A stretch of DNA of 38,026 bases from Limnoraphis robusta CS-951 (GCF_000972705.2 NZ_LATL02000141.1:1-38026); one strand, 5' to 3'; shown: positions 1 to 8,812, counted from the first letter of the stretch. Numbers and translations: made by a program. The notes: generated from the letters alone by a model not told the origin.

Positions 1-314
1 GTATTCAACCAGTTGAAAAACCCAGCATCTAATCGATGCAATGAACCTTGAAAACTTAAGGTACGGGGTTCTTGCTCTGAATGCTTTGGCCATATAAAAC
101 CTTAAAGCACCAAGTACAGAGAATCAAGCATTTTTTTCTCAAGTACGGTAGGGCATACCGAAACTATCTCTGAAATGAGATGAACGACTGGGGAGACTCA
201 CCCCTCTGGAGTTGATTGGGAAACCAGTATGCTGTAAGGGTTGTCAATGAATCAGTAATCCAAAGCCGTGAGGCTTGGAGAATCCCCTTTCTTTAGAAAT
301 GGGGAGTATGTCAA
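1..314 (+). mobile_element. Right end of an IS200/IS605-type element with omegaRNA-like region
   Basis: No convincing protein is encoded here, but the sequence has the layout of the 3' end of an IS605-family element, where the tnpB-associated omegaRNA and the right-end hairpins lie. Visible hairpins are GGGG-AGACTCA-CCCC near 190-206, AAGCC-GTGA-GGCTT near 262-276, and CCCC-TTTCT-TT-AGAAA-T-GGGG near 284-304. The segment ends in GGGGAGTATGTCAA (301-314); TCAA is the right cleavage tetranucleotide of IS608-type elements. The sequence directly after TCAA is the middle of another tnpB gene, so this element appears inserted into that gene. The left part and transposase gene lie outside the window. 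Assignment rests on hairpins and end sequence, not on a search. Confidence 0.6.
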
Positions 315-599
315 GGCTCCGATTTGATTGTTGTTTCCCGTTGGGAACCCTCAACTAAGCGATGCTCAAATTGCAGGACGCTTAAAGATTCAATGCCTTT
401 ATCTGAGCGAATTTATCGATGCGAAAACTGCGGTATGACCTGCGATCGCGATCTAAATGCTGCTAGAAATTTAGTAGCAATGGCGGGTAGCTTGCCCGTG
501 TCAGCCTGCGGACTGGATAGTGCCGACACTCCCAGAATGAAGCGGGAAGAAAACATCTCATCTATCCAACCCTGTCTAGATTTGGGCGATTTTGGATAG
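315..599 (+). pseudogene. tnpB: TnpB (IS605 OrfB) C-terminal fragment
   Basis: This is the last roughly 95 codons of a TnpB RNA-guided nuclease. The frame enters at 315 with Gly-Ser followed by a DLIVVSRWEPSTKRCSNC segment, then C-x2-C...C-x2-C of the TnpB zinc ribbon and DRDLNAARN, which carries the last RuvC-like Asp of the family. The usual post-ribbon PVSACG and KREENI segments follow. Everything upstream (RuvC I and II, about 300 residues) is missing because the right end of another IS605-type element abuts at 314. A TTG at 324 could start translation, but a product would be catalytically dead. It lies upstream of rpmE, where cyanobacteria usually have rplM and rpsI. Confidence 0.8.
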
Positions 600-677
600 T
601 TTTGAGTAAGTTTTTCAGAGCGGTCAATCCTCGTTAGAATAGTAATCAAAGCAATCCCTATTTATTCAATTAAAACG

Positions 678-926
678 ATGCCTAAATCTGATATTCATCC
701 CGAATGGTACCCTGAAGCTGAAGTGTATTGCAACGGCGAATTAGTGATGACCGTTGGTTCGACTCAGCCGAAAATTTCTGTTGATGTCTGGTCGGGAAAT
801 CATCCCTACTACACCGGAACTCAAAAGATTATTGATACAGAAGGTCGGGTAGAACGCTTCCTGCGTAAGTATGGCATGATGAGTGAAACTCCGGCAACAG
901 AAATTGCTGAGGGAGAAGAAAAATAG
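678..926 (+). CDS. rpmE: 50S ribosomal protein L31
   Basis: Structural protein of the large ribosomal subunit, 82 residues, the normal length for bL31. It starts MPKSDIHPEW and carries the family stretch VDVWSGNHPYYTGTQ followed by an ED/EGRV-FLRKYG-type C-terminal part. Only one Cys (in VYCNG) is present, so this is the form without the four-Cys zinc site. In many cyanobacteria rpmE sits between rpsI and prfA at the end of the large ribosomal protein cluster. Here prfA follows as expected but the upstream side is occupied by IS605 debris, so transcription from rpsI may be disturbed. The acidic tail (ETPATEIAEGEEK) is variable between species. Confidence 0.95.
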   Translation: MPKSDIHPEWYPEAEVYCNGELVMTVGSTQPKISVDVWSGNHPYYTGTQKIIDTEGRVERFLRKYGMMSETPATEIAEGEEK

Positions 927-951
927 CTGAGTTGTCGTTTGTCTGTCGTCT

Positions 952-979
952 GTTGTCTGTAGTGTTTTCTACTGACAAC
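952..979. repeat. Inverted repeat between rpmE and prfA
   Basis: GTTGTCTGTAG (952-962) and CTACTGACAAC (969-979) form an 11-bp stem with one T-T mismatch around a TGTTTT loop. No T-run follows, so it is not a classical intrinsic terminator. The TGACAACTGAC motif recurs at 1137-1155 just before prfA, as in the short TGACAACTGACAA repeats common in cyanobacterial intergenic DNA. The rest of 980-1136 shows nothing I can name. Confidence 0.5.
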
Positions 980-1136
980 TGACTCTCAAAATATTTTCGG
1001 GTTGATCCGTGAGTCGAGCAATGTGTTTCCATAACATCAATTAGACCGTCTGAGGAGTAACGCACTGGCTTTGAATGCTAGTAGATTTTCCTTCCTAACG
1101 GCCTCATACCTATCAACCCCAATTCATCAACTCTTG

Positions 1137-1164
1137 TGACAACTGACAACTGACAAAGGACAAC
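1137..1164 (+). repeat. Short tandem TGACAAC repeat
   Basis: Three direct copies of TGACAAC/TGACAAA sit directly upstream of the prfA start. The motif is the same as in the hairpin downstream of rpmE. It is a low-complexity cyanobacterial intergenic repeat with no known function that I can assign. Confidence 0.5.
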
Positions 1165-1169
1165 GATCA

Positions 1170-2276
1170 ATGGCTGAAACTTATTTAATCGAAAAATTAA
1201 AGTCTTTCGAGCAGACTTTTAATGAATTGACTTTGCGCCTTGCTGATCCGGATGTGTCTAACAACCCGACGGAGTTACAACGGATCGCTAAAGAGCGTTC
1301 TTCTATTGAGGAAGTGGTCGATACTTATCAGCTCTGGAAAACGGCTCAGGAGCAGCTAGCTGAGGCGAAACAAATTTTCAGAGAAGCTGGAGACGATCCG
1401 GACATGAAAGAGATGGCGGCTGTAGAAGTTAGCGAACTTCAAGACAAGCTCGAACAGTTGGAAAGTCACTTGAAAGTTCTCTTGTTACCCAGTGATCCGA
1501 ATGATGATAAGAACATCATGTTAGAGATCCGAGCCGGAACAGGCGGAGATGAAGCGAGTATCTGGGCGGGTGACTTGGTGCGAATGTATTCCCGCTACGC
1601 CGAAAGCCAAAACTGGCAGGTGAAAATGATCAGTGAGTCCCTCGCTGATATGGGGGGTTTTAAAGAAGCCATTCTGGAAATTAAAGGCGATCGAGTCTAT
1701 AGCAAGCTGAAATTTGAAGCGGGAGTTCATCGGGTTCAACGGGTTCCCCTGACTGAAGCGGGAGGGAGAGTTCACACTTCAACGGCAACGGTGGCGGTGA
1801 TGCCGGAAGTTGATGACGTTGATGTGGAAATTGATCCCAAAGATATCGAAATGAGTACGGCTCGTTCTGGGGGAGCAGGCGGTCAAAACGTCAACAAGGT
1901 GGAAACGGCGGCTGATCTCTACCACAAACCAACGGGAATTCGGATTTTCTGCACGCAAGAGCGGAGTCAAATGCAGAACAAGGAACGAGCCATGCAGATT
2001 TTACGCGCGAAACTCTACGAGATGAAACTGCGTGAACAGCAAGAAGCGGTGACTTCTATGCGGCGATCTCAGGTGGGGACGGGCGCTCGTTCTGAGAAAA
2101 TTCGCACTTATAACTATAAAGATAACCGTGTCACGGATCATCGCCTGGGTCAGAACTTCTCTCTATCACCTGTTTTAGAGGGGGGTTTGGAAGATGTGGT
2201 TGATGCTTGTGTCTTTACCGATCAGCAAGAACGACTGCTGGAACTGGCGAATGCTTCGACTCCTGCTTCTGTATAA
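1170..2276 (+). CDS. prfA: Peptide chain release factor 1
   Basis: RF1 recognises UAA and UAG stop codons and triggers hydrolysis of peptidyl-tRNA on the ribosome. The protein is 368 residues, the full family length. The N-terminal coiled-coil part covers about 1-110. The codon-recognition region has [15 protein letters not shown], where the tripeptide anticodon is PLT (193-195) instead of the E. coli PAT; the Thr that matters for RF1 is kept. The catalytic GGQ is at 237-239 in [13 protein letters not shown]. It follows rpmE, the usual cyanobacterial order, after a 243-bp gap. The start ATG is preceded by AAAGGACAACGATCA. No sign of damage. Confidence 0.97.
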   Translation: MAETYLIEKLKSFEQTFNELTLRLADPDVSNNPTELQRIAKERSSIEEVVDTYQLWKTAQEQLAEAKQIFREAGDDPDMKEMAAVEVSELQDKLEQLESHLKVLLLPSDPNDDKNIMLEIRAGTGGDEASIWAGDLVRMYSRYAESQNWQVKMISESLADMGGFKEAILEIKGDRVYSKLKFEAGVHRVQRVPLTEAGGRVHTSTATVAVMPEVDDVDVEIDPKDIEMSTARSGGAGGQNVNKVETAADLYHKPTGIRIFCTQERSQMQNKERAMQILRAKLYEMKLREQQEAVTSMRRSQVGTGARSEKIRTYNYKDNRVTDHRLGQNFSLSPVLEGGLEDVVDACVFTDQQERLLELANASTPASV

Positions 2277-2303
2277 GGTTATTGGGGGTGTCGGGAATGT
2301 GTT

Positions 2304-2461
2304 GTAGGGGCGGGTTCGACAAAAATGTATGCTTCCCAGAAATAACATTAATAAACCGCCCCTCTTGCACTGAACAGCAGAGGGCAGTCGTGCAAAAGTC
2401 CTCTGCGCCATCTCCCTTTGAGGGGGCTGGTTTGTAGATTTTTGACAGAACCTGCCCCTAC
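2304..2461. repeat. Composite GC-rich palindromic repeat, GTAGGGGCGGGTT family
   Basis: GTAGGGGCGGGTT (2304-2316) and its near-exact complement AACCTGCCCCTAC (2449-2461) bracket about 130 bp. Inside, 2332-2363 reads CTTCCCAGAAATAAC...AACCGCCCCT, a second element seen again at 32968-33000. The same GC-rich ends recur at 17301-17361 and twice in 37818-37965. This looks like a non-autonomous, MITE- or REP-like dispersed family. The remaining gap to 2591 holds a probable promoter region for the next gene and nothing else I recognise. Confidence 0.6.
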
Positions 2462-2591
2462 GCTTACTGCTGACTGTAAACTCCTTCGTTAACTTTCGTT
2501 GACTTTTAAATCATTTTTTTGTTTTCATCCGCTACAATAGAGAGAGTTCTGAAAAGCATGGATCGGAAAAATTAGTAATAATAGTATTGCG

Positions 2592-3041
2592 GTGACAGTG
2601 ATGAATGAGCAAGACTGTTTGACCGTTTATGATGAATTGGTCGAAATATTAAATCAACTGCAATTAGGCTGGGTTTCTCAACAAGTTCTTGAGGTAATTA
2701 GTGCTGGGAAAACGGTTGAAGAAATGGTATCAGGACGCAAATCTCCTGATTTAAAATTAACTTATCATACGCCGAAAGAACAACTTTTGCTGTTAATTGA
2801 TGCAATTGAAAAAGCGGTTGTGAATGCGGTTGATATTGAGTTAGAAATTGCTAGAAGTTTCAGTGAAGAAGCGACGACTTCTGATCTGCAACCTGAACTG
2901 AAATTTACGTCTTCTTTTGAGAAGAAAAGTCAATTTATTAAATTTCCAGTTGAACTGGCAACCCATCGCAAAAAGGAAGCTGAAACGTTGCTAAAACTGC
3001 TTCATAAATTACAGAAAGAGGTGCAAAAAGATGCCAATTAA
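2592..3041 (+). CDS. Hypothetical protein, first gene of a two-gene cassette
   Basis: A 149-residue, mostly helical acidic protein of no family that I can name. It starts MTVMNEQDCLTVYDELVEIL; GTG at 2592 or the ATG three codons later (2601) could be the start. A C-terminal part rich in Lys and Leu (AETLLKLLHKLQKEV) suggests a helix for pairing or nucleic acid contact. Its 3' end overlaps the next gene by 11 bases in another frame, which points to translational coupling and a common function. It has no signal peptide or membrane segment. A partner, immunity or regulatory role to the nuclease-like protein downstream is possible, but this is inference from gene order only. Confidence 0.75.
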   Translation: MTVMNEQDCLTVYDELVEILNQLQLGWVSQQVLEVISAGKTVEEMVSGRKSPDLKLTYHTPKEQLLLLIDAIEKAVVNAVDIELEIARSFSEEATTSDLQPELKFTSSFEKKSQFIKFPVELATHRKKEAETLLKLLHKLQKEVQKDAN

Positions 3042-3702
3042 TACAACTCTTATTCAAGATATTAGCCAACAGTTAAAACAGACCCTTCATCCCGAAATTC
3101 AAACAGCTACAGAGATTTCTGAACTGTATAATTTTTATATTTTTTGTATTCTGGTCAAAGCGGCTCGTAATGAAGGAGCGTTGGTTTATTATAAAGATGT
3201 TCTCAAACACAATCCTGAACAATTAGTCTTTCGTAGACGCGCTGGACAAATTTATGAGACTTCTCAACCTTATACTCATGCGGTGATTGAATTTACAAAT
3301 AAACCCCCTTTAGAAATACATATGGGGGTAAAAATTCATGGTCGCTTGCGAGTTTTGTATGATTGTGATATTTGTGTATTGTATAAGATGGAGGCGGATA
3401 GCTGTCGGGCGAACCAACGACAACCCCGTGCTTCTCGGATTTTAATGGCGGTTGATTGTCAATATTATACGTCTCAACTTAAGTTGGAACTCGCACAAGC
3501 TTTCATTGCTTTTTCTTCGGAGTTGAGAGTGTCTGGAAACTGTTACTTTGTTTCTAATAGTTCATCGGATTCTGTGGCTAAACTTTTGGCTAGCCGAAAG
3601 CGAAAATGGGAATATGATATTTTTCCGAGGGCGACGAATAATGTGAATCGGTTGATGTATGAATTTCAAACGAGCTTTAAGGATTTTAAGGCGAGAAGTT
3701 AA
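3031..3702 (+). CDS. Putative PD-(D/E)XK-like protein, second gene of the cassette
   Basis: A 223-residue protein. Residues 95-145 read like a restriction-endonuclease fold: E95 in LEIHMGVKIHG, D113 in DCDICVLY after a strand, and a buried strand ILMAVDCQYY with D142-x-Q144 where nucleases have (D/E)-x-K. The helix after it (ELAQAFIAFSSEL) and a SGNCYFVSN strand fit the fold. The Lys-to-Gln change could mean a weakened or altered active site, or my alignment may be off. It overlaps the upstream gene by 11 bases and ends tail-to-tail with a minus-strand gene, overlapping 4 bases. Role unknown; a defence or DNA-processing pair is an inference. Confidence 0.75.
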   Translation: MPINTTLIQDISQQLKQTLHPEIQTATEISELYNFYIFCILVKAARNEGALVYYKDVLKHNPEQLVFRRRAGQIYETSQPYTHAVIEFTNKPPLEIHMGVKIHGRLRVLYDCDICVLYKMEADSCRANQRQPRASRILMAVDCQYYTSQLKLELAQAFIAFSSELRVSGNCYFVSNSSSDSVAKLLASRKRKWEYDIFPRATNNVNRLMYEFQTSFKDFKARS

Positions 3703-4112
3703 CGCCAATAGGGTCTTCCCTTCCAAAAAACCCCGATTAAAATTCCCATTAATCCTAAGCTTGATAAATCGACTAAAAATGTAGGGAGGGGGAGTAGAGA
3801 CTTAATAAATAGTCCTAAAAGCAAGCACCCGACTAAAGCCCAAAGTGTCGATGAATTCAACAAGAATCGTTGCTGCCAGATTTCTAACCAATAGACGGTT
3901 AATGCTCCCATTCCGATGGCGATCGCGACTTGGGTTAATACGCCTAATGGCGGCGAGAACAGCATTTTAAGGACATTACCCACGACGGGAGAGTGAACGA
4001 CTCCCCAAAAGAGTAAGATTTCTAAGGCTGCAATCAAAAGATTGCTGAGAGTCGCACTTTGCAGTAGCGATCGCCAGGGAAAGTTTTTTAGCCGTTGCAT
4101 CCAATGATTCAT
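3699..4112 (-). CDS. Small integral membrane protein
   Basis: A 137-residue hydrophobic protein with about four membrane segments: roughly 22-40 (NLLIAALEILLFWGVV), 52-75 (SPPLGVLTQVAIAIGMGALTV), 88-105 (LWALVGCLLLGLFI) and 113-130. The N-terminus is basic (MQRLKNFPWR), so it is probably cytoplasmic. Two Met codons at the start (MNHWMQRL) leave the exact start open. No known domain recognised. Its stop overlaps the stop of the convergent plus-strand gene by 4 bases. Confidence 0.7.
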   Translation of the reverse strand: MNHWMQRLKNFPWRSLLQSATLSNLLIAALEILLFWGVVHSPVVGNVLKMLFSPPLGVLTQVAIAIGMGALTVYWLEIWQQRFLLNSSTLWALVGCLLLGLFIKSLLPLPTFLVDLSSLGLMGILIGVFWKGRPYWR

Positions 4113-4221
4113 AGGAATTGATATTACAATTTTTGAAGAGAGACTTGGATTTGTTCAGGGAGCTTATCACATCCCAACATTACCAAAGTCAAAAGCTGAT
4201 TAAATTTGAGAGGAGACGACT

Positions 4222-4428
4222 GTGGAAGCAAACAATATAAATTGTGCTGAAGCCTGCGTTAATGGCTGTGTTCTCGGCGATAAATGTCCGAATCGGGAGT
4301 ACGCAGAAAGCACAGAAAGCTTCATCAATGGCACATCCTTAGACAAAATGCTGAATATCGCGGAAGAAGCGGTTCGTAAAAAGCGTATGGAACCCCCACA
4401 GTGGGTGATTCCTGATTTTCCCGAATAG
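4222..4428 (+). CDS. Small Cys-containing hypothetical protein
   Basis: A 68-residue protein starting at GTG 4222, preceded by a good ribosome binding site (GAGAGGAGACGACT). The N-terminal part has four cysteines spaced C-x3-C-x3-C-x5-C (INCAEACVNGCVLGDKCPN), which could bind a metal or form an iron-sulphur or zinc site. The rest is hydrophilic and ends in PPQWVIPDFPE. No membrane segment. Family not recognised. It is a stand-alone gene between two convergent or unrelated minus-strand genes. Confidence 0.65.
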   Translation: MEANNINCAEACVNGCVLGDKCPNREYAESTESFINGTSLDKMLNIAEEAVRKKRMEPPQWVIPDFPE

Positions 4429-4564
4429 CCTGAGAATCATCAAGCGATCGCCATAAAACGCATACATCTAGTTTAACTGCACTGTCAGATTTGAGAGTGG
4501 GGAATGGAAAAGTCGTCAATCCCTTTCCCCTTCTTTTGTTTGATTAATTTTAGATAATATTTTT

Positions 4565-4828
4565 CTATTCTGCGAGAACATAAAAAATTTGAGATTCTGC
4601 TAAACCGGATGGGAGCGCGAAAATCTCCTCCTGTATTCGCCAGATCAACTCGTCGCCAGAAATGCCCTCGCTGATCTGGGCGAATTTCTCTTGTGTTCCA
4701 CTCGTTATTCGATCAGGGTGTTTAATTGGGGGTGAAAGTGTTGAGTTTGTTGTTTTTGAGTAAGAATCATCCAGTCTGGAAAATTTTGAAGTTTGGGTTA
4801 AGATTGAGCCGATTTTCGTCTTCCCCAA
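4565..4828 (-). CDS. Doubtful short hypothetical protein
   Basis: An 87-codon frame overlapping the 3' end of the upstream membrane protein gene by 31 bases. The second half (ISGDELIWRIQEEIFALPSG) looks protein-like, the first half is Ser/Thr-rich and of low information. No clear ribosome binding site. It may be a real small gene with a downstream start, a gene fragment, or a chance frame. Confidence 0.3.
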   Translation of the reverse strand: MGKTKIGSILTQTSKFSRLDDSYSKTTNSTLSPPIKHPDRITSGTQEKFAQISEGISGDELIWRIQEEIFALPSGLAESQIFYVLAE

Positions 4829-5361
4829 GGTTTAAGAACTGAAATGGCAATCAGGGCTAATAGACAAATTGTTTGAACAATTCCCCCCATTATAGTGGCT
4901 CGATCATCAAACATATAAAGGGGATTTTGTAAAGCTTGCGATCGCAGTTCTTGGGAAATTGAGGTGATCGCATTTGTCCAGGGGCCAAGCCAGAAGGTGC
5001 CAAAAATAATCAGAGAAAGGGTGGCGATCCATTTTGTGATCACCCAATAATATTTGACAAAACCCCAATTCGTTAAACCTGATAACAATGCACCTGTGAT
5101 CAATGAAGCAGTCGCCGCCGGAATAATCACGACTTCATCGAGTAATTGCATCACGGTATTGAGGATATAAAGTTCATCCCCATTGGTTGTTTTTAAATTG
5201 TGTAGGGCAATAATCACCATACACAATCCCGTTCCAAACCAAATTCCTGCTGTTGCGATATGAGCAGAAACCAGCCAATTTTTTTGTTGAACATTGAGTT
5301 TAAAACGGGCTGATTTTTTCTGCTTTTCTTCTGATTTTGTGGGTGTAGATTGACTGCTCAT
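4798..5361 (-). CDS. CopD/DUF2269-like integral membrane protein
   Basis: A 187-residue membrane protein with a charged, Lys/Ser-rich cytoplasmic N-terminus of about 28 residues and four membrane segments: SAHIATAGIWFGTGLCMVII, a stretch around VVIIPAATASLITGALLSG, YYWVITKWIATLSLIIFGTF, and a final one near GGIVQTICLLALIAISVL. The His in the first segment and the general layout match DUF2269/CopD-type proteins. The start is ATG 5361, not the TTG one codon before. It begins 4 bases after the hflX stop, so the two are probably one transcript. Function unknown; copper handling would be speculation. Confidence 0.75.
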   Translation of the reverse strand: MSSQSTPTKSEEKQKKSARFKLNVQQKNWLVSAHIATAGIWFGTGLCMVIIALHNLKTTNGDELYILNTVMQLLDEVVIIPAATASLITGALLSGLTNWGFVKYYWVITKWIATLSLIIFGTFWLGPWTNAITSISQELRSQALQNPLYMFDDRATIMGGIVQTICLLALIAISVLKPWGRRKSAQS

Positions 5362-5365
5362 CAAC

Positions 5366-7141
5366 TTAACTCAAACTTGAGACATAATGAATAAGCTGAC
5401 CAATTCGCTGACGTAATGTTTCCAAACCCAAAGCTTTACCCGCCGAAATAAATGCAGCTTGAGGATATTCTTCTTGAGCAAATCTCAAGGTTTCTCCATC
5501 AACCTGATCAATTTTATTAAACGCCAATAAAGCAGGCCCGGGAGTAATCGGCATTGACATCAAAATTTTCATTACCGATTCAATTTGACCTTGCCAAGCC
5601 GGATGAGATAAATCGACCACATGAACGAGCGCATCGGCATCACTCACTTCTTCTAAAGTGGCACGAAAAGCATCAATTAACGCAGGGGGTAATTCATGGA
5701 TAAATCCCACTGTATCGGTTAAAACAATAGTTTGGGGTTCGTCGGTGATGGCGTCAGGAATTGCTAAACGGCGACTGGTGGGATCAAGCGTTGCAAACAG
5801 TTGATCTGCCGCGTAAATTTCTGAACTGGTGAGAACGTTTAACAAAGTCGATTTTCCGGCGTTGGTATAACCGACAATGGCAACGGTGGGTACTTCTTGA
5901 TGCTGACGACGTTGACGCAGGCGAGAACGATGGGCTTGCAATTGATTCACCTCTTGTTGCAAGCGGGCGATGCGACGTTGAATGGCTCGTCGTTCGGTTT
6001 CTAGCTTGGTTTCACCAGGGCCTCGAGTTCCTATACCACCCCCAAGTCGAGACATGGCTTGACCTCGCCCAGTTAGACGTGGCAAACTGTATTCGAGTTG
6101 TGCGAGTTCGACTTGCAATTTTCCGGCACCAGATTGGGCGCGTTGAGCAAAAATATCGAGAATCACCTCAGTTCTATCGACAACTCTCACGCCTATTTGG
6201 GTTTCTAGGTTGCGAACTTGAGCCGGAGACAAACTCCGATCAAAGACGATTAAACTTGCACCAATGGTTTGGGCGGTTAAGGCAATTTCTTGTACTTTTC
6301 CTTCCCCTACAACGGTTTGAGGATGAGGACGCGATCGCTTTTGGCGTAGGGTTTCTATGACTTGACCCCCTGCTGTATCAACCAGTCGCACCAGTTCGAG
6401 TAACCCGTCTTCAAAGCGTTGAGGGCTGATGTCTTCGGTTTTGACGCCCACCAACAACACTTTATCGCCGTCAGAATCAACGGTTTGGGCGACTAACTCT
6501 CGTTGCAGTTCGGCTTCGAGGTTATCCACCAAGTCGAGAAAATCCTGGGTGGAGAGCATATCCAAACTTTGCGGTGGCGATAAATAATGGGGAATTGTGG
6601 CTTGAAGGGTGGTGATGTTGCCATTATTATCTTCTGCGGTTGGCGGAAGCAAGTGAGCGAGATAGGCTTGTTCAATGTATCCGGTTCCGCCACCACCTCG
6701 ACGCTGAAAACCGCTTCCCGTTAGGGTCAGAACAACTAACACATCCAACCGTTGAATCGCCATTGCAGTTAAGGCGGATTCATTCGGGGGTTCTGATTTA
6801 ATTTGAGTGGCAATGCAGCGAATGCCGCTTAGACGCCCGCCCCCATAACGAGGCAATTCTAGGGGGGGAATTTGAGTTTGGCGGGGTGTTCCGACTCCCA
6901 CCCGAATCACTTGTCCCCGACGGTTGAGATAAGCACAGACGGGTTGACCGATTTCTGTACTGCTGGCGGCTAGGCGTTGAGCAAACTCTGGGGTAGTAAT
7001 GCGATCGCCGGGTATCCGTTGATGGTACAGACGTTGTAATCCTTTGAGTTGACTCGGCTTTAGCCCTTGAAGATTACCGTAAATCGTTTCGATAGGCCCT
7101 CCTGACCCGTTTTCTGGGTATTCAAAACTTTTATTGATCAT
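5366..7141 (-). CDS. hflX: GTPase HflX
   Basis: A ribosome-associated GTPase that splits stalled ribosomes under stress. From the ATG at 7141 it has 591 residues, long for HflX as in other cyanobacteria, with an extra roughly 200-residue N-terminal part. The HflX N-domain follows, with the Gly-rich loop RLGGGIGTRGPGETKLE (about 365-381), then a coiled linker and the G domain: G1 GYTNAGKST (424-432), G3 DTVGF, G4 NKID and G5 SAG. A GTG at 7219 opens the same frame 26 codons earlier, but it has no ribosome binding site and the added residues look non-conserved. It is followed at 4 bases by a membrane protein gene. Confidence 0.93.
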   Translation of the reverse strand: MINKSFEYPENGSGGPIETIYGNLQGLKPSQLKGLQRLYHQRIPGDRITTPEFAQRLAASSTEIGQPVCAYLNRRGQVIRVGVGTPRQTQIPPLELPRYGGGRLSGIRCIATQIKSEPPNESALTAMAIQRLDVLVVLTLTGSGFQRRGGGGTGYIEQAYLAHLLPPTAEDNNGNITTLQATIPHYLSPPQSLDMLSTQDFLDLVDNLEAELQRELVAQTVDSDGDKVLLVGVKTEDISPQRFEDGLLELVRLVDTAGGQVIETLRQKRSRPHPQTVVGEGKVQEIALTAQTIGASLIVFDRSLSPAQVRNLETQIGVRVVDRTEVILDIFAQRAQSGAGKLQVELAQLEYSLPRLTGRGQAMSRLGGGIGTRGPGETKLETERRAIQRRIARLQQEVNQLQAHRSRLRQRRQHQEVPTVAIVGYTNAGKSTLLNVLTSSEIYAADQLFATLDPTSRRLAIPDAITDEPQTIVLTDTVGFIHELPPALIDAFRATLEEVSDADALVHVVDLSHPAWQGQIESVMKILMSMPITPGPALLAFNKIDQVDGETLRFAQEEYPQAAFISAGKALGLETLRQRIGQLIHYVSSLS

Positions 7142-7263
7142 TTTAACATTTTCTCTTGAAAGGGGGGACTCTATTGACTTTGTAATGCTTCTGGGCTGTT
7201 CTCTGCTTTTATTTAACACAAACTTAGAGTTATTTTAATTGTATTTTTTCCGGTAAGCTTGAG

Positions 7264-7584
7264 TTAAATATAGCTGTCAAAACTCATCAAATTTCTAATT
7301 TTTTTCGACAAAATTAGTCGTTTTTCCTCCGTTATTCCTTCAGATGTTTCAGTTTGCAACTTCTTTAGATTTTCACTTAAAGCTTTATAAATAGAGGGAT
7401 TCACATCACAAAAGTCTATAATCGCATCTGATAAAAATTCAGTTTTATTCTCTTCAGGGATGTACTCAGCTTGATCGATAGCAATGTCAAGTTGAGTTAA
7501 ATCCTGTTTGGCTTCTCCGGCAAAGAGTTCGGGCTGACTATTGATGACTTCAAAAAAAGAAGCCGTAATCTGTTCGGGTTTCAT
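7264..7584 (-). CDS. Hypothetical protein
   Basis: A 106-residue acidic, all-helical protein (MKPEQITASFFEVINSQPEL at the start). There is no Cys, no signal peptide and no membrane segment. It lies between the coiled-coil gene pair and hflX, on the same strand, 91 bp after the former. I recognise no family. A role with the neighbouring coiled-coil proteins is possible from position only. Confidence 0.6.
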   Translation of the reverse strand: MKPEQITASFFEVINSQPELFAGEAKQDLTQLDIAIDQAEYIPEENKTEFLSDAIIDFCDVNPSIYKALSENLKKLQTETSEGITEEKRLILSKKIRNLMSFDSYI

Positions 7585-7675
7585 CTGAGCATTTTCTCTA
7601 TAAATCAGTTAGGTTAATTATAGCATTCTTTAGTCCTATTCCCCTCTCTTTGTCGGAGAGGGGCTAGGGGTGAGG

Positions 7676-8752
7676 TTACTTGCCTTTCTGTTGGTTTTTG
7701 GCTTGTTCTATGGCAATGTCTTTCATGGCTTGGAATGAACTGGCGTTGGAACTGCCTTCAATGGCTTTCACCGCTAAATCTTGAACTTGTTTGAGGGCAG
7801 AATCAAGTTGTTTGGATAAGTTTTGGATGCGGTTTTCTTGATTTTTAATCGTTTCAGAGAGAGATTTAATCCGCAGTTCAAAGAATTGTTTTTGTCCTTC
7901 GACTTCTTTAGCGAATAAGTCAGCTTTGATTTTGGCTTGAGCGTTACCAATATTGCGCCCGATTTCTTTACCCCGTTTAATATTATCTTCTAACTTATGG
8001 GCAAATTCCTCTACTTTTGCTTTCACATCTGCATATTCTTTTTCTTTCTCAATTAAGGCTTTTTCCCGTTCTTCCCATTGTTTTTCCTGTTGTTGTTGCA
8101 ACTCCTCTAACTGTTTATACAACGTTTGTTGATTCTGTTCATATTCTTCGTGATCTAAATCTCGTTTAAGCTGTAAGTCATACTGATAGGATTCTTGATC
8201 TCGGGTTTGACTGGTTTTGTAGTTTTCATTGCGTTCTTGAGTGGCTTTTTGATAGTCTAACTGTTCTTTTTGCCAAGCTTTTTGTTGTTCTTGAAATTGT
8301 TGTTCTAAAGTGTCCTGTTGTTGGGTGAGTTCTTCCGTAAATGTCTTAGCGTTTTCTTCGTAGCGTTGAACCAAAACATCTAACGTTTCATCATTAACGT
8401 CTTCTAAACTATGTAAGGTTTTGAGTTCTTCTAACTCCAGTTCTACATTTTTTTTAAGTTCTTGCAGTTGAGTCGCTTCACGGGTTAACTGTTCAGATAA
8501 CTCACTGACTGCACCGCCAAAACCTGATTGTAGCAGCGTTAAACTTTCGAGGACTTGCTGCATTTTAGGCTGATTAGAGGATGATGAATTTAAAGTTTTT
8601 ATCGGTTCATAAACAACGTTACCATTATTGCCATTACTGTTACCATTACTCGATTGTTTAAATTGAGATTCAAGAGAAGCTTTTTCATTTTCTAACTCTT
8701 GATAAGCGGCTAAAATTTCTGCTTTGGTGTTGCGATCGCTAACTTTTGCCAT
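7676..8752 (-). CDS. Coiled-coil-rich protein, tandem paralogue 2
   Basis: A 358-residue cytoplasmic protein made almost wholly of charged coiled coil. A Ser/Asn-rich linker covers about 34-62; then comes a conserved patch LLQSGFGGAVSELSEQL (about 72-90), a Gln/Glu-rich coil to about 300, and the block AKIKADLFAKEVEGQKQFFE with a C-terminal QVQDLAVKAIEGSS. The upstream gene encodes the same blocks in the same order, so the two are paralogues from tandem duplication, about 60 bp apart. The layout fits filament-forming coiled-coil proteins of cyanobacteria, where neighbouring pairs that co-assemble have been described (LfiA/LfiB of Nostoc). Homology to those is a guess without a search. Confidence 0.8.
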   Translation of the reverse strand: MAKVSDRNTKAEILAAYQELENEKASLESQFKQSSNGNSNGNNGNVVYEPIKTLNSSSSNQPKMQQVLESLTLLQSGFGGAVSELSEQLTREATQLQELKKNVELELEELKTLHSLEDVNDETLDVLVQRYEENAKTFTEELTQQQDTLEQQFQEQQKAWQKEQLDYQKATQERNENYKTSQTRDQESYQYDLQLKRDLDHEEYEQNQQTLYKQLEELQQQQEKQWEEREKALIEKEKEYADVKAKVEEFAHKLEDNIKRGKEIGRNIGNAQAKIKADLFAKEVEGQKQFFELRIKSLSETIKNQENRIQNLSKQLDSALKQVQDLAVKAIEGSSNASSFQAMKDIAIEQAKNQQKGK

Positions 8753-8812
8753 TGTTTTTATCCGTTGAATTTAGGTTGAGGTTTGATGGTTTTAAATTAA
8801 TTTCGTGGCTAC

